The notes beneath the pieces were generated by a model. That model did no database searches, was not told the origin of the DNA, and saw only the letters and a list, made by a program, of their open reading frames with translations. A program made the position numbers and the translations under genes. 64,000 nucleotides of DNA from Nodosilinea sp. FACHB-141 (GTDB lineage: Bacteria > Cyanobacteriota > Cyanobacteriia > Phormidesmidales > Phormidesmidaceae), in assembly GCF_014696135.1 (NCBI RefSeq), contig NZ_JACJPP010000003.1:1-64000 (forward strand), given 5' to 3'. Each line of letters opens with the position of its first letter. Positions within the stretch are counted from its first letter, which is position 1. Of this stretch, positions 1-8,726 are shown piece after piece.

Positions 1-885
1 ATCCTTGACAGGAACCTTGGCTTTGTTTCTAGACTATGTAGTTGTCGAGGTTCGCTTCAACCCTCGGTGAAAGACTCGTTCGAGTCGCTTCCCTCAGGCG
101 CTTTATCAATATATCTAGATTTAACTCAGGTGTCAACACCCTAAGACTATTTTGTTCTTGTGGCCCAAACCCCTTGCAAAACAAGGAGTTTGGGCATTTT
201 ATAGGGCCGCTACCTGGCACCCCTTCAAAACTTCTTCGAAAAAAACCTCAAAAAAACACCACATCTGGTGGCAAGGACTGGGAATAGAACAGCACCCACA
301 GCAGGCCGGAAAACTACCTAAGCACGGGTTAAGGACTTAAGGTGCCGTTGAAGGCAGGCTGTAATTTTGATATAGACAACCCAACCACTTCCTCTGGTTT
401 TGCGGGAGAGTTTAGGGACGGGCTCCTAATTGCCCTCCAGCGTAAAGCTGGGATGGGTAATTGCCTGTGATCATTCTCTCCATCGCTTGTACCCACAGTG
501 AACTACGTTGTAGACCGACGCTAATGATGGTCCTTTGGACTTCCAGCTTGAGAGTGATGAGCTTTAGTGGTGTCGGCGCAGTGATTGCGTTATTTATATG
601 GAGTTAAGAATGCGTTTAGCAATGGCACCGCGTAGAAACTAAGGAACTTCTGTCCAGAGTTAGGGCTAGCGGAATTGGGAGTAATCGTGATCGCGCTAAT
701 TTCTATGCCGTCTTATGGATAGAGTGCAGGTCAGTGAAGTAGCCTGTGGCGATCGCCCTGATAGTGGCCATAGTTACTGAGCGATATCAATACTCGAATG
801 GAAGCGCACAACCCTCAGCAAACAAAATTCATTACAACAAAATTTGCTATTGACAATTAAAGTTGCAAGTATTTATCATGAACTT
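1..885. other. Leading region without a supported gene
   Basis: No convincing complete gene is visible. Two forward frames are open from the window edge, one to a TGA at 68-70 and one to a TAA at 142-144, so the first 70-144 bases may be the 3' end of an upstream gene; neither peptide was recognised. A terminator-like hairpin follows at 163-195. Further right, around 445-485, an imperfect stem caps on the hairpin CCAGC-GTAAA-GCTGG, which could belong to a structured transcript. A HIP1 site lies near 750. Base composition is more AT-rich than the coding blocks downstream. I looked for tRNA and 5S rRNA signatures and saw none that fold properly. Confidence 0.4.
163..201 (+). terminator. Rho-independent terminator-like hairpin
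   Basis: A 14-base left arm (163-176, GCCCAAACCCCTTG) pairs with 182-195 (CAAGGAGTTTGGGC) with a single mismatch and a 5-base loop, and is followed by ATTTTAT. This is the shape of an intrinsic terminator on the plus strand, presumably ending a transcript that enters from left of the window. Confidence 0.6.
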
Positions 886-1566
886 ATGAGCACGTTGCAA
901 CAGATTGCCAAGCAACAGCCTGAGATGGTCTTAGATCGCTTCGTTGAGGTGACCAACGACCTGCTGCCGCAGTTTTTGCCCGACCAGGGTTTTGGTAATC
1001 GCGGGCAAGAGCCGGTCAACCCTCGGCTGGTGCGCCATTACACCACTCAGGGATGGTTAGACAAGCCCCTCAAGCAGGGGCGCGAAGCTCGGTATACCTA
1101 CCGACATCTACTGCAATTGCTGGTGCTGCGCCGATTGCTGGCGGAAGGCTACAGCACCAGCTCCATCGGCAGCCTGCTCGGCGGCCAGTCTGACTCGGCT
1201 CTAGAAAACATCCTGCAAGGAGGTGTGCAAATCAAAGTTGAGGCCGCCAACCCAGCGCTGGCGTTTTTGTCTCAAATTCGCGATCGTCCCGCCCCCTTCT
1301 CACCTAATCGCTCACAAGCGCGGTCTGCTCCGCCGTCGTTTCAGGCTCTGCCTGCGGCTCCTGCCCCAGCCCCAGCTGCACCCCTCCTTCCGCCGGCGGC
1401 GTTGCCACCCCAGACTTGGACTCGTCTCGACATTCTCGACGGGTTAGAACTCCACGTTCGGCAAGACTTTGTCGCGCCAGCTACCGCCTACGAGCGGGAT
1501 AGCCTGCTGCAACTGATTGCCGACCACCTCGCCAAACTCCAATCACTCCAAAGGCCACCACCATGA
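886..1566 (+). CDS. MerR-like HTH protein coupled to a VWA protein
   Basis: A 226-residue protein if started at the ATG at 886; an in-frame TTG at 844 would add 14 residues that look unlike a conserved start. Residues about 45-105 resemble a MerR-type winged helix: RLVRHYTTQGWL matches the family's Y-x-x-x-G-L core, followed by an Arg/Tyr wing and a leucine-rich helix. The middle (about 145-185) is a Pro/Ala-rich, probably disordered linker, and the last 50 residues form a short helical tail. There is no obvious metal-binding Cys set. The stop overlaps the ATG of the VWA gene by four bases (ATGA), so the two are probably co-translated. A TTGACA at 850-855 lies too close to the start for a conventional leader. 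Specific regulatory targets are unknown. Confidence 0.75.
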   Translation: MSTLQQIAKQQPEMVLDRFVEVTNDLLPQFLPDQGFGNRGQEPVNPRLVRHYTTQGWLDKPLKQGREARYTYRHLLQLLVLRRLLAEGYSTSSIGSLLGGQSDSALENILQGGVQIKVEAANPALAFLSQIRDRPAPFSPNRSQARSAPPSFQALPAAPAPAPAAPLLPPAALPPQTWTRLDILDGLELHVRQDFVAPATAYERDSLLQLIADHLAKLQSLQRPPP

Positions 1567-2837
1567 CCCAATCTAAACCAGCGTTCCCCACCGTCGAACT
1601 AATCCCGCTCCACGGAGCGATCGTTACTCAGCAGCCCATGACCCTAGACGTGCTGGTGCGGATTACGCCCCCGGCTGTCGCCCTCAAGAGCGATCGCGTG
1701 CCGCTCAACCTCAGCCTGGTGATCGATCGCTCCGGCTCCATGCAGGGGCAAAAGATGCACTACGCCCGCGAGGCCGCCCGCTTTGCCGTCGAGAATTTGC
1801 TGCCCTGCGATCGCATCAGCGTCGTACTCTTCGACGACCGCATTGAAACCCTGGTGCCTAGCACCTTGGCCACCGACAAAAACACTCTGCTAGAGAAGCT
1901 GCGTCACGTCCACTCGCGGGGCTCCACCGCGCTCCACGCCGGTTGGGTCGAGGGTGGCGTGCAGGTCAGTCAGTACCTCAACCCCGCCCAGCTCAACCGG
2001 GTGATTGTGCTCTCCGACGGGCTGGCCAATGTGGGGGAAACTAGACCGGATGCGATCGCCAACGACGTGCACGGCTTGGCCCAGCGCGGCGTCAGCACCA
2101 CTACCCTAGGCATCGGCAACGACTACAGCGAAGACCTGCTCGCCGCCATGGCCCGCAGCGGCGACGGCAACTTTTTTCACATTGAGTCTGCCGATCAGCT
2201 GCCAACTATCTTTGAAACCGAGCTGTCGGGCTTGGCTGCCACCCTCGGCCAGCGGGTCAGCCTCGGCGTCAAGCCAGGCAACGGCGTCACGGTCATGGAC
2301 GTGCTAAATGACTTCGAGAAGACCGACACCCAGCGCTACAAGCTGCCCAACCTAATGGTGGGGTCGCCGATTCAAGTGGTGGTGCGGCTGCAAGTGCCCG
2401 CCCTCAGCCGGAGCTGCGAACTGATGCAGGTGCGCCTGGCCTGGGATGACGCAGAACAGCCCAGTCGGCAGGTGCTACGGGCAGGGTTGGAACTGCCCCT
2501 GGTGAGTGCTGAGCAGTTTAGCGACTTCCCCGCCGATGCCGAGGTGCAGGAGCAGGTGGCGCTGCTGATGGCGGCCCGCGCCCGCCGTGAGGCCGTGATG
2601 TTCTCCGACCGGGGTGACTACACCGCTGCCACCGACTCCCTCAGCCGTGTCCGCGTCGCCATGTCTGCTATGCCCCCCAGCGCCATGCTGATGGAGGAAC
2701 AGGCAACGCTAGAGGATTTAGAAGGCGACTACCAGAGCGGTGCCATAGCTAGAGCCCGCAAAAAGGCGTATTCCCAGGCCTACAACCTGTCGCGCTCGGG
2801 CAAGTCTCAGCCCCGGCGATCGATGGACTCTAAATAA
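1563..2837 (+). CDS. von Willebrand factor A domain protein
   Basis: This 424-residue protein carries a VWA domain at about residues 50-225. The metal-ion-dependent adhesion site is intact: D-R-S-G-S at 55-59, a later Thr in RGSTALH, and an Asp in LSDGLAN. Downstream is a beta-rich segment, then a helical C-terminal part ending in a basic Ser/Arg tail. No signal peptide or membrane segment is seen, so it is probably cytoplasmic. VWA proteins of this kind usually mediate metal-dependent protein-protein contacts, often with AAA ATPases, but no MoxR-type ATPase is nearby. It overlaps the MerR-like gene by four bases, which suggests that the pair works together. Function beyond protein binding is not known. 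Confidence 0.88.
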   Translation: MTQSKPAFPTVELIPLHGAIVTQQPMTLDVLVRITPPAVALKSDRVPLNLSLVIDRSGSMQGQKMHYAREAARFAVENLLPCDRISVVLFDDRIETLVPSTLATDKNTLLEKLRHVHSRGSTALHAGWVEGGVQVSQYLNPAQLNRVIVLSDGLANVGETRPDAIANDVHGLAQRGVSTTTLGIGNDYSEDLLAAMARSGDGNFFHIESADQLPTIFETELSGLAATLGQRVSLGVKPGNGVTVMDVLNDFEKTDTQRYKLPNLMVGSPIQVVVRLQVPALSRSCELMQVRLAWDDAEQPSRQVLRAGLELPLVSAEQFSDFPADAEVQEQVALLMAARARREAVMFSDRGDYTAATDSLSRVRVAMSAMPPSAMLMEEQATLEDLEGDYQSGAIARARKKAYSQAYNLSRSGKSQPRRSMDSK

Positions 2838-2884
2838 GCGGTGGCAAGGCTTTTACTTAGCCAAGCGAATTGTGACAAGCTCTA

Positions 2885-2951
2885 GCGGTCTAAGGTTTAG
2901 GGTATACGGTTCACAACAGGCCTTAAACCCTAGACCTTGAACCCTGCACCC
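2885..2951. repeat. Intergenic palindromic repeat, family A
   Basis: GGTCTAAGGTTTAGGG at 2887-2902 pairs with CCTTAAACCCTAGACC at 2921-2936 as an imperfect hairpin, followed by the phrase TTGAACCCTGCACCC. Related elements sit at 52191-52252 and 60619-60691. This copy lies between two convergent gene ends and may help termination. Confidence 0.6.
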
Positions 2952-3051
2952 ATCTAGCCCCTTACCTTTAACTTGGCAGACTGCTAGGGCGATCGCACCT
3001 TGACTAAGCGATCCCTGTGGCACAGCCTTCCCTGGGGCAGCATAGGGAAAG

Positions 3052-5094
3052 CTAAAGCGACGCGATCGCCCGCTCCAAAAACTCGGGCTGCATCCAGCGA
3101 TTGAGGTTGATTTGCCCCAGGTGCTCTTGCCCAGCAATTTGGCCTAGCTGGCGAATGTGGGCCTGGAGCCAGTCAGTGCGCAGCTGGGTTTCGGGCAGAT
3201 AAACCACATCGGCGCGATCGCTCGTGCTAGCGCGCAGGGTTTTGGCCACAATGGCGGCGTCCATATTTACCCAGCGGCTGACCAGCGTGGTGGCCATGGG
3301 CTGGGTATCGTACCAATACTGAGCGGCCAGCAGCGATCGCAGGTAGGCGACGGCGATCTCGGGATACTGCTCGGCTAGGTCGGCGCGAATCACCACGCCG
3401 TGGAAGGTGGGCAAACCGTCTAGGTTTTCGTGCAGCAGGCGACGAAACTGGCCCTTGTGCTTGGCAATTTCGTGGAAGGGGGCGAAGTAGGCATAGCCAT
3501 CCACCTGGGCAGAGCCGCGGCCCGATCGCTGGGGCTGGGCCTGCTCGAGGGCGGTGAGGGTGACGGCGTTGAGAATTTGGCGGTGGTGGAGCGATCGCAT
3601 CACCATACTGTGAGCCGCCGAGCCAAAGGGCACCGCAATCACCCGCCCCGCCAAGTCGTCAATGCAGTCGAGGGTCGAATGCTGCGGCACGATGATGTCG
3701 TTGCCGGTGCCATCGAGGTTGCTGGCAACAAAACTGATCAGCCGAGTGCCCGCCGCTGGGGCCGTGCTATCCCCCGCTGCACTCAGCAGCAGTGGGTAAT
3801 CGCCCAACACTCCAATGTCGATCTGCTGAGCCTCGAGCCCGGCCACAATCGGTGCCCCCGAACCATAGTCAGACCAGCGCAGCCGATACTGCACACCGCT
3901 GTAGCGGCCCTCGCGCGGTAAGAAATGCTCCAGCAAACCCAGCCGCTGAATAATTAGCCCAGCGGTGACGGTTTGAATCGTGCGGTTTTGGGTGCCAATG
4001 GTGAGGTTGATGGTCTCGGTGCCGCTGGTGGAACCAGAGCGCACCAAAAAGTTTGGAGCCTGAAACCGGGGCACTTTTCGATCAATGGATGCAGCCAACG
4101 GTGCGTCCATCGGCTTAGGCATGGACGGCCCTTGAGAACTGCCCTGTGTGACAGCGGCCTGGCTCTGAACCATAGCCACAAACTGGCGGATTGGCTCTAG
4201 CCCCAAACCGCCCCGGCCTGCGGGTTGACCCGCCAAGCCCAAAGCCCGACCCAGACGCTTGGCCATCAGCAAAAATAGGGGCGTGCCCAAAGCAAACTCT
4301 TCTAAAGGAATGCGGCGCAGCAGCCCGGCCTCACACTCCATCTGAAATTCAAAGTCAGAGGCGAACCCCAGGTAGTGCCCCTGAAGCAAATAGGTGCGCA
4401 TCAAACTGGCCGCGTCGACAATTTCGACATGGGCAAAATCGGTGAGATTGAGTCCCAATTCCTGCATGCGCTTTTGCAGCACAATACGACCTGGAACGCC
4501 CTCGGGCGGCAAGACCCAAGCCTGGTCAGTCAACTCCTTTAAACTGAGCCAGGGACGCTGAGCGAGCTGATGGCTACTCGACACCACTAGAGAATAGTGA
4601 ACCGAGCCGATCGCAACCTCTGAAATTTCATCAAAGGTCGAAAAACTCAGATCTGAGACCCCAATATCGACCTCGCCAGTCTTAATGGCGCGATACAGCG
4701 GTTCGACCGCATCAAACTGCAAACATCTAGTTTGCACATCGGGATGGAGTCGGCGATATTCGTACAGCACCGACGGCAGCCAGTTGCTCAGCATATCGGG
4801 CATGCAGCCAATTTTTAAGGTGCTAAATTTCCCCTGCTTGATCTCTTCAATCTTAGCTACCAATCGGCTTTCCAAATCTACCAGACTAGGCCCCTCTTCT
4901 AGCAGATATTCTCCTACCTGAGTCAGCTCTATCCGTCGCCCTAAACGCCGAAAAAGCGGGGTTTCAAGCTCAGACTCTAGGCACTTGATTTTGGCGCTTA
5001 CTGCCGGCTGAGTTAAGTTTAATGTGTCGGCGGCTTCAGTGAAACTCAGGCAGCGAGCCACTTCTAAAAATACTTTTAGCTGGTAAATTTCCAT
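3052..5094 (-). CDS. LysR regulator fused to a substrate-binding domain
   Basis: At 680 residues this is about twice the usual LysR length (about 300). Residues 1-60 are a typical LysR helix-turn-helix (SFTEAADTLNLTQPAVSAKI), and about 90-295 are the LysR effector-binding fold. A Gln/Ser/Pro-rich linker (about 300-365) leads to a second, complete periplasmic-binding-type domain (about 365-680) of the SsuA/TauA/NrtA-like class, with the landmarks GTQNRTIQTV, a G-L-E-A-Q-Q-I-D-I-G-V-L-G stretch and AVPFGSAAHSM. There is no signal peptide, so this domain should act in the cytoplasm as an extra ligand sensor; that is inference. It is divergent from the AprA-like flavoprotein gene across a 431-bp spacer, which points to regulation of that cluster. 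The reading frame is continuous across the join. The family assignment is firm for both halves; the ligand is not known. Confidence 0.88.
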   Translation of the reverse strand: MEIYQLKVFLEVARCLSFTEAADTLNLTQPAVSAKIKCLESELETPLFRRLGRRIELTQVGEYLLEEGPSLVDLESRLVAKIEEIKQGKFSTLKIGCMPDMLSNWLPSVLYEYRRLHPDVQTRCLQFDAVEPLYRAIKTGEVDIGVSDLSFSTFDEISEVAIGSVHYSLVVSSSHQLAQRPWLSLKELTDQAWVLPPEGVPGRIVLQKRMQELGLNLTDFAHVEIVDAASLMRTYLLQGHYLGFASDFEFQMECEAGLLRRIPLEEFALGTPLFLLMAKRLGRALGLAGQPAGRGGLGLEPIRQFVAMVQSQAAVTQGSSQGPSMPKPMDAPLAASIDRKVPRFQAPNFLVRSGSTSGTETINLTIGTQNRTIQTVTAGLIIQRLGLLEHFLPREGRYSGVQYRLRWSDYGSGAPIVAGLEAQQIDIGVLGDYPLLLSAAGDSTAPAAGTRLISFVASNLDGTGNDIIVPQHSTLDCIDDLAGRVIAVPFGSAAHSMVMRSLHHRQILNAVTLTALEQAQPQRSGRGSAQVDGYAYFAPFHEIAKHKGQFRRLLHENLDGLPTFHGVVIRADLAEQYPEIAVAYLRSLLAAQYWYDTQPMATTLVSRWVNMDAAIVAKTLRASTSDRADVVYLPETQLRTDWLQAHIRQLGQIAGQEHLGQINLNRWMQPEFLERAIASL

Positions 5095-5525
5095 TTCAAC
5101 TGGCCTGCCTAAACATTTTTAAACTAGTATAAGAATTTACTAAAATACTCTACCTAATAATACTTTTGCCTCACCTTGGCAGATATGAATAACTTGCCAA
5201 GATCCGTTGATTAAGATCCATTTTGTGCAGCTATTAGAACAGCCAGTTGAGTCTCATTGATTTTTTTGATGAGTGTATAGAAAGCTGTGATGGGTAAATC
5301 GTAGTCACGGTTACAAATCCCGTTGATTCGCTTTAGTGGTCTCCTTTAAGCTACGTATCAAAGGCCCATAAGCCAAGGGTTAGTTGCCTTTATTTAAGCA
5401 TTAGCTAACCGTGATACATCAAGTTCAGCTTGGGATCTGTAGTTTCTCCATCGGCAAAACTCCACTTCTGTACTTGATTTGGTTTATTTCAATTTCACTG
5501 CCGTTTAAACCAAGGACGTGGTTAA
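5095..5525. promoter_or_regulatory. Divergent regulatory region with NtcA-like box
   Basis: This 431-bp AT-rich spacer separates two divergent genes and should hold both promoters and the LysR-type operator. A GTA-N8-TAC sequence, the NtcA consensus of cyanobacteria, lies at 5127-5140; a TAN3T-type TACTTT follows on the plus strand at 5161-5166. The nonamer CCGTTGATT is repeated at 5204-5212 and 5320-5328. The start of the rightward gene is preceded by AAGGA at 5512-5516. GTA-N8-TAC can arise by chance, so the NtcA reading is tentative. Confidence 0.45.
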
Positions 5526-7229
5526 GTGAACATTCAGTATCTTAAAACTGATTTTCTAGTCGTCGGCGGTGGCACCGCTGGTACGATGGCAGGCATTAAG
5601 GCAAAGCAGGCCAGCCCCGAGAGCGACGTGCTGATTTTAGAGAAAGCTAACATTCGCCGCAGTGGGGCGATCGCCATGGGCATGGACGGAGTTAACACCG
5701 CTGTCATTCCCGGCAACTCTACTCCCGAGCAGTACGTGCGCGAAATCACCATCGCCAACGACGGCATCGTCAACCAAAAAGCCGTCTACGAAACCGGGCG
5801 GCTGGGCTTTGAGGTGATTCAAGAACTGGAGAGCTGGGGCGTCAAGTTTCAAAGAGACCCCGAGGGCAACTATGACCTCAAGCAGGTGCACCGGGTCGGC
5901 AAGTACGTGCTGCCCATGCCCGAGGGCAAAGACCTGAAGAAAATTCTCGCCCGCCAGGTCAAGCGCCACAAGGTCAACGTCACCAACCGGGTGATGGCCA
6001 CCCGCGTCATGGTGCAAAACGGTCGCGTCACCGGGGCCGTGGGCCTCGACGTGCGCAACGGCAACATAGTGGTGATTCAGGCCAAGGCCGTCGTGCTCTG
6101 CACCGGAGCCTGCGGTCGCCTGGGTCTGCCCGCCTCAGGCTACCTCTACGGCACCTACGAAAACCCCACCAACGCGGGCGATGGCTACTCCATGGCCTAC
6201 CACGCCGGGGCCGAGCTGACCAACATCGAGTGCTTCCAGATCAACCCGCTGATCAAAGACTACAACGGCCCCGCCTGCGCCTACGTGGCCAGCCCCTTCG
6301 GAGCTTACACCGCCAACGCCGAGGGCCATCGCTTTATCAACTGCGACTACTGGAGCGGCCAGATGATGCTGGAGGTCTACAAAGAGCTGCACTCCGGCAA
6401 AGGCCCGGTACACCTGAAGATGTACCACCTCGACGACGATACCATCAACGAAATCGAAACCATTCTGTGGGATAACGAACGGCCCAGCCGAGGCCGCTTC
6501 CACGAAGGCCGAGGTGAGAGCTACCGTACCCACGGCGTCGAGATGAACATTTCTGAAATTGGCCTGTGCAGCGGCCACAGCGCCTCGGGCGTCTGGGTGA
6601 ACGAGCGGGCCGAGACCACAGTCCCCGGCCTCTACGCGGCGGGCGACATGGCCAGCGTGCCCCACAACTACATGATTGGAGCCTTTGTCTACGGCCGCAT
6701 CGCGGGCGAAAACGCCATGGACTACGTGCGCGATCTGGAGCATGTCGAACCCGACGCCGACTTTCTCGCCACTGAGCAGGCCCGCATTTACGCGCCCCTG
6801 CAGCAGCCCGACGGCGTGCCCCACACCCAGATTGAGTACAAACTGCGCCGCCTAGTCAATGACTACCTGCAACCGCCCAAGTCGCCCCACAACATGGACA
6901 TCGGCCTGCAAAAATTCGTCGCCTACGAAGAAACCCTCGGCCTCATGGGTGCCCGCGACCCTCACGAGCTGATGCGCTGCATGGAGGTGCACTTCATCCG
7001 CGACTGTGCCGAAATGGCCGCCCGCGCCTCCCTATTCCGCAAAGAGACCCGCTGGGGTCTCTACCACTACCGCCTCGACTATCCCGAGAGGAACAACGAG
7101 GAATGGTTCTGCCACGTCAATCTGAAGAAAGGCGAAACCGGCCATATGGAGCTGTTTAAGCGTCCGGTAGAGCCCTATATCGTCGATGTCGATCTGGTCG
7201 AGGAAGTTTACGACGTTGCCGTCCGGTAG
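5526..7229 (+). CDS. AprA-like FAD flavoprotein (fumarate reductase superfamily)
   Basis: A 567-residue FAD-dependent oxidoreductase of the fumarate reductase/succinate dehydrogenase/AprA superfamily. The dinucleotide fold is at the N-terminus (VVGGGTAGTMAG at 12-23, acidic E39 at the end of the second strand), the second FAD segment is GLYAAGDM near 369-376, and SGHSASGVWV lies just before it. It is shorter than dissimilatory AprA (about 650 residues) and lacks an obvious membrane anchor. The GTG at 5526 is chosen because AAGGA sits 9 bases upstream and no better start exists. A two-[4Fe-4S] ferredoxin follows, the usual pairing of AprA with AprB, so I infer a two-subunit enzyme. The neighbouring regulator contains a sulfonate-type binding domain, suggesting organosulfur chemistry; the actual substrate is unknown. 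Confidence 0.85.
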   Translation: MNIQYLKTDFLVVGGGTAGTMAGIKAKQASPESDVLILEKANIRRSGAIAMGMDGVNTAVIPGNSTPEQYVREITIANDGIVNQKAVYETGRLGFEVIQELESWGVKFQRDPEGNYDLKQVHRVGKYVLPMPEGKDLKKILARQVKRHKVNVTNRVMATRVMVQNGRVTGAVGLDVRNGNIVVIQAKAVVLCTGACGRLGLPASGYLYGTYENPTNAGDGYSMAYHAGAELTNIECFQINPLIKDYNGPACAYVASPFGAYTANAEGHRFINCDYWSGQMMLEVYKELHSGKGPVHLKMYHLDDDTINEIETILWDNERPSRGRFHEGRGESYRTHGVEMNISEIGLCSGHSASGVWVNERAETTVPGLYAAGDMASVPHNYMIGAFVYGRIAGENAMDYVRDLEHVEPDADFLATEQARIYAPLQQPDGVPHTQIEYKLRRLVNDYLQPPKSPHNMDIGLQKFVAYEETLGLMGARDPHELMRCMEVHFIRDCAEMAARASLFRKETRWGLYHYRLDYPERNNEEWFCHVNLKKGETGHMELFKRPVEPYIVDVDLVEEVYDVAVR

Positions 7230-7268
7230 GGTGAGCACCGCCTACCATTCTCTGATTATTGCCTCACT

Positions 7269-7362
7269 TAACCCCTCTCCCCCAGCCCCTCTCCCGGGAG
7301 GAGAGGGGAGCCGAGCCACGTTCTTGTTCCCTCTCCCAGAGGGAGAGGGCTAGGGAGAGGGC
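7269..7362. repeat. CCTCTCCC/GGGAGAGG palindromic repeat, family B
   Basis: Two nested inverted pairs of CCCTCTCCC and GGGAGAGGG type fill the gap between the flavoprotein and ferredoxin genes. Related copies are at 13750-13850 and 15125-15271. Folding in mRNA between two subunit genes could tune the ratio of their expression. Confidence 0.6.
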
Positions 7363-7404
7363 AACAACCCTGACCAATCCATATCCCTACTACTTAGAAT
7401 CCCC

Positions 7405-7632
7405 ATGGCCCTAACTACCCAACGCGTTGATGTACCTGTCATCGTCGATGAATCGAAATGCCTTGAGAAATGCAACGCCTGCATTGAAGTCTGCCCTCTA
7501 GACGTGCTGGTTAAGAATCCCGAGACCGGCAAAGCCTACATGAAGTACGACGAGTGCTGGTTCTGCCTGCCCTGTGAGAAGGAATGCCCCACGGGGGCGA
7601 TTACGGTGCAGATTCCTTTCCTGTTGAGGTAG
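7405..7632 (+). CDS. AprB-like 2x[4Fe-4S] ferredoxin
   Basis: A 75-residue ferredoxin with eight cysteines in two cluster motifs: C19-x3-C23-x2-C26-x3-C30-P and C51-x2-C54-x2-C57-x3-C61-P. The extra residue in the first motif differs from the classical bacterial ferredoxin spacing. The second motif, CWFCLPCEKECP, has the aromatic spacing seen in AprB-type electron-transfer subunits, but the C-terminal tail of true AprB (full length about 150) is absent. It follows the AprA-like flavoprotein and most simply transfers electrons to or from its FAD. There is no signal peptide, so it is cytoplasmic. Confidence 0.88.
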   Translation: MALTTQRVDVPVIVDESKCLEKCNACIEVCPLDVLVKNPETGKAYMKYDECWFCLPCEKECPTGAITVQIPFLLR

Positions 7633-7737
7633 GGGGGTAGGCGGGTTGGTGGGTAGGCGAGTAAAGCAAACACCCATCTACTCATCCACTCATCCACCCT
7701 CCTACCCTCCCACTCCCCTACCCTGCCGTCATTCTGG
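7633..7737. repeat. Purine/pyrimidine palindromic repeat, family C
   Basis: A G-rich left half (GGGTAGGCGG-type) and a C-rich right half (CCCATCTACTCATCC-type) form a long imperfect inverted repeat between the ferredoxin and HEAT genes. Other members are at 9818-9910, 35062-35250 and 59728-59821. Confidence 0.55.
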
Positions 7738-7748
7738 AACCCCTCCCC

Positions 7749-8726
7749 ATGTACACCACCGATATGGACCCTGAAGTTGCTCAGTGGGTTGAGCTGCTGC
7801 GATCGCCCGATCTCAACGAGCGCCTAGTCGCGGCCAAAACCTTGCAACACCTGGGTGATGAAGATGCAATCGCGCCCCTGCTCGGGGCGCTCCACGACGA
7901 AAACCCTATGGTGCAAGAGATCGCCATCACCGCTCTGTGGGAATTTGCCAACCCGATCGCCATCAACCCGCTGATTGAGTGCCTCAGCTCGCCCCACGAG
8001 AATGTGCGCAGTGAGGCGCTGTCGGCCCTCAAAGAGCTGGTCTCGACTAACGACCTGATGAAGCTGCTGGATGTGTTGCAGGTGGGCAATGTCCACACTC
8101 AGCTCAACGTGCTGGTGCTGCTGCGCAAAATTCACGATGCCCAGGCCCTGCCGTATGTCATGCCCTTCTTTGAATCGGAGAACTCCGATCTACGGGAGGC
8201 GGCGGTGATCACCCTGCGCTACCTGAACCAGGTGGTGCGCTGCGAACCGGCCGTGGCCCTGGCGAAAGATCCTAACGAGGCGGTGCGGCGAGCGACGGCG
8301 CTCACCCTAGGCCACCTCAGCGATGCGGCGGTGGTGCCGCTGCTGTGTGAACTGTTGACCAGCGACCCGGATTGGCAGGTGCGGCGTAATGCGGCCCAGT
8401 CGCTCGATATTTTGGCGGACCCGGCGGCGATCGCATCCCTAGTCAAGGCGATGGATGACCCCGAGTGGCAGGTGCGCAAGTTCACTGCCCGCGCCTTGCA
8501 GAAAACCCCAGATATTCAGGCTCTGCCGGTGCTGATCAAGTCCCTAGCCGACGAATACTCTGACGTGCGGCGCGATGCGGCCACGGCCCTGGGCAAACTG
8601 GCCGACACCAACGCTCTGCCCGCCCTGCAGCAGACCCTCAACGACCCCGACATGGACGTGCGGATTTTCTCCCAGCGGGCCATTGACGCCATCCAGAAGT
8701 CCCAGCCAGAAACCTCTAATGTCTAG
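7749..8726 (+). CDS. HEAT-repeat protein
   Basis: A 325-residue all-helical protein made of about nine or ten HEAT/PBS-lyase-type repeats of roughly 31 residues. Recurring phrases are LL..L.D....VR..A..AL..L and ALP.L...L.D. No signal peptide or membrane segment is seen. Such solenoids act as scaffolds or chaperones; in cyanobacteria related folds handle phycobilins, but there is no lyase Cys signature here. Its place between the ferredoxin and mrp genes suggests a role in assembling the flavoprotein/ferredoxin complex, which is inference. An alternative ATG at 7764 is possible. The gene overlaps the start of mrp by eight bases. Confidence 0.85.
   Translation: MYTTDMDPEVAQWVELLRSPDLNERLVAAKTLQHLGDEDAIAPLLGALHDENPMVQEIAITALWEFANPIAINPLIECLSSPHENVRSEALSALKELVSTNDLMKLLDVLQVGNVHTQLNVLVLLRKIHDAQALPYVMPFFESENSDLREAAVITLRYLNQVVRCEPAVALAKDPNEAVRRATALTLGHLSDAAVVPLLCELLTSDPDWQVRRNAAQSLDILADPAAIASLVKAMDDPEWQVRKFTARALQKTPDIQALPVLIKSLADEYSDVRRDAATALGKLADTNALPALQQTLNDPDMDVRIFSQRAIDAIQKSQPETSNV

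Noticed and set aside
40..120. Possible tRNA or rRNA-like stem sequences (GACTCGTTCGAGTC and neighbours)
   Set aside because: No full cloverleaf can be folded and no acceptor or anticodon arm is found; kept only as unassigned structure.
6135..6824. A 229-codon open frame on the minus strand inside the flavoprotein gene
   Set aside because: It is the antisense shadow of a well-supported gene in high-GC DNA; its translation has no motif and a repetitive Val/Gly/Ala composition.
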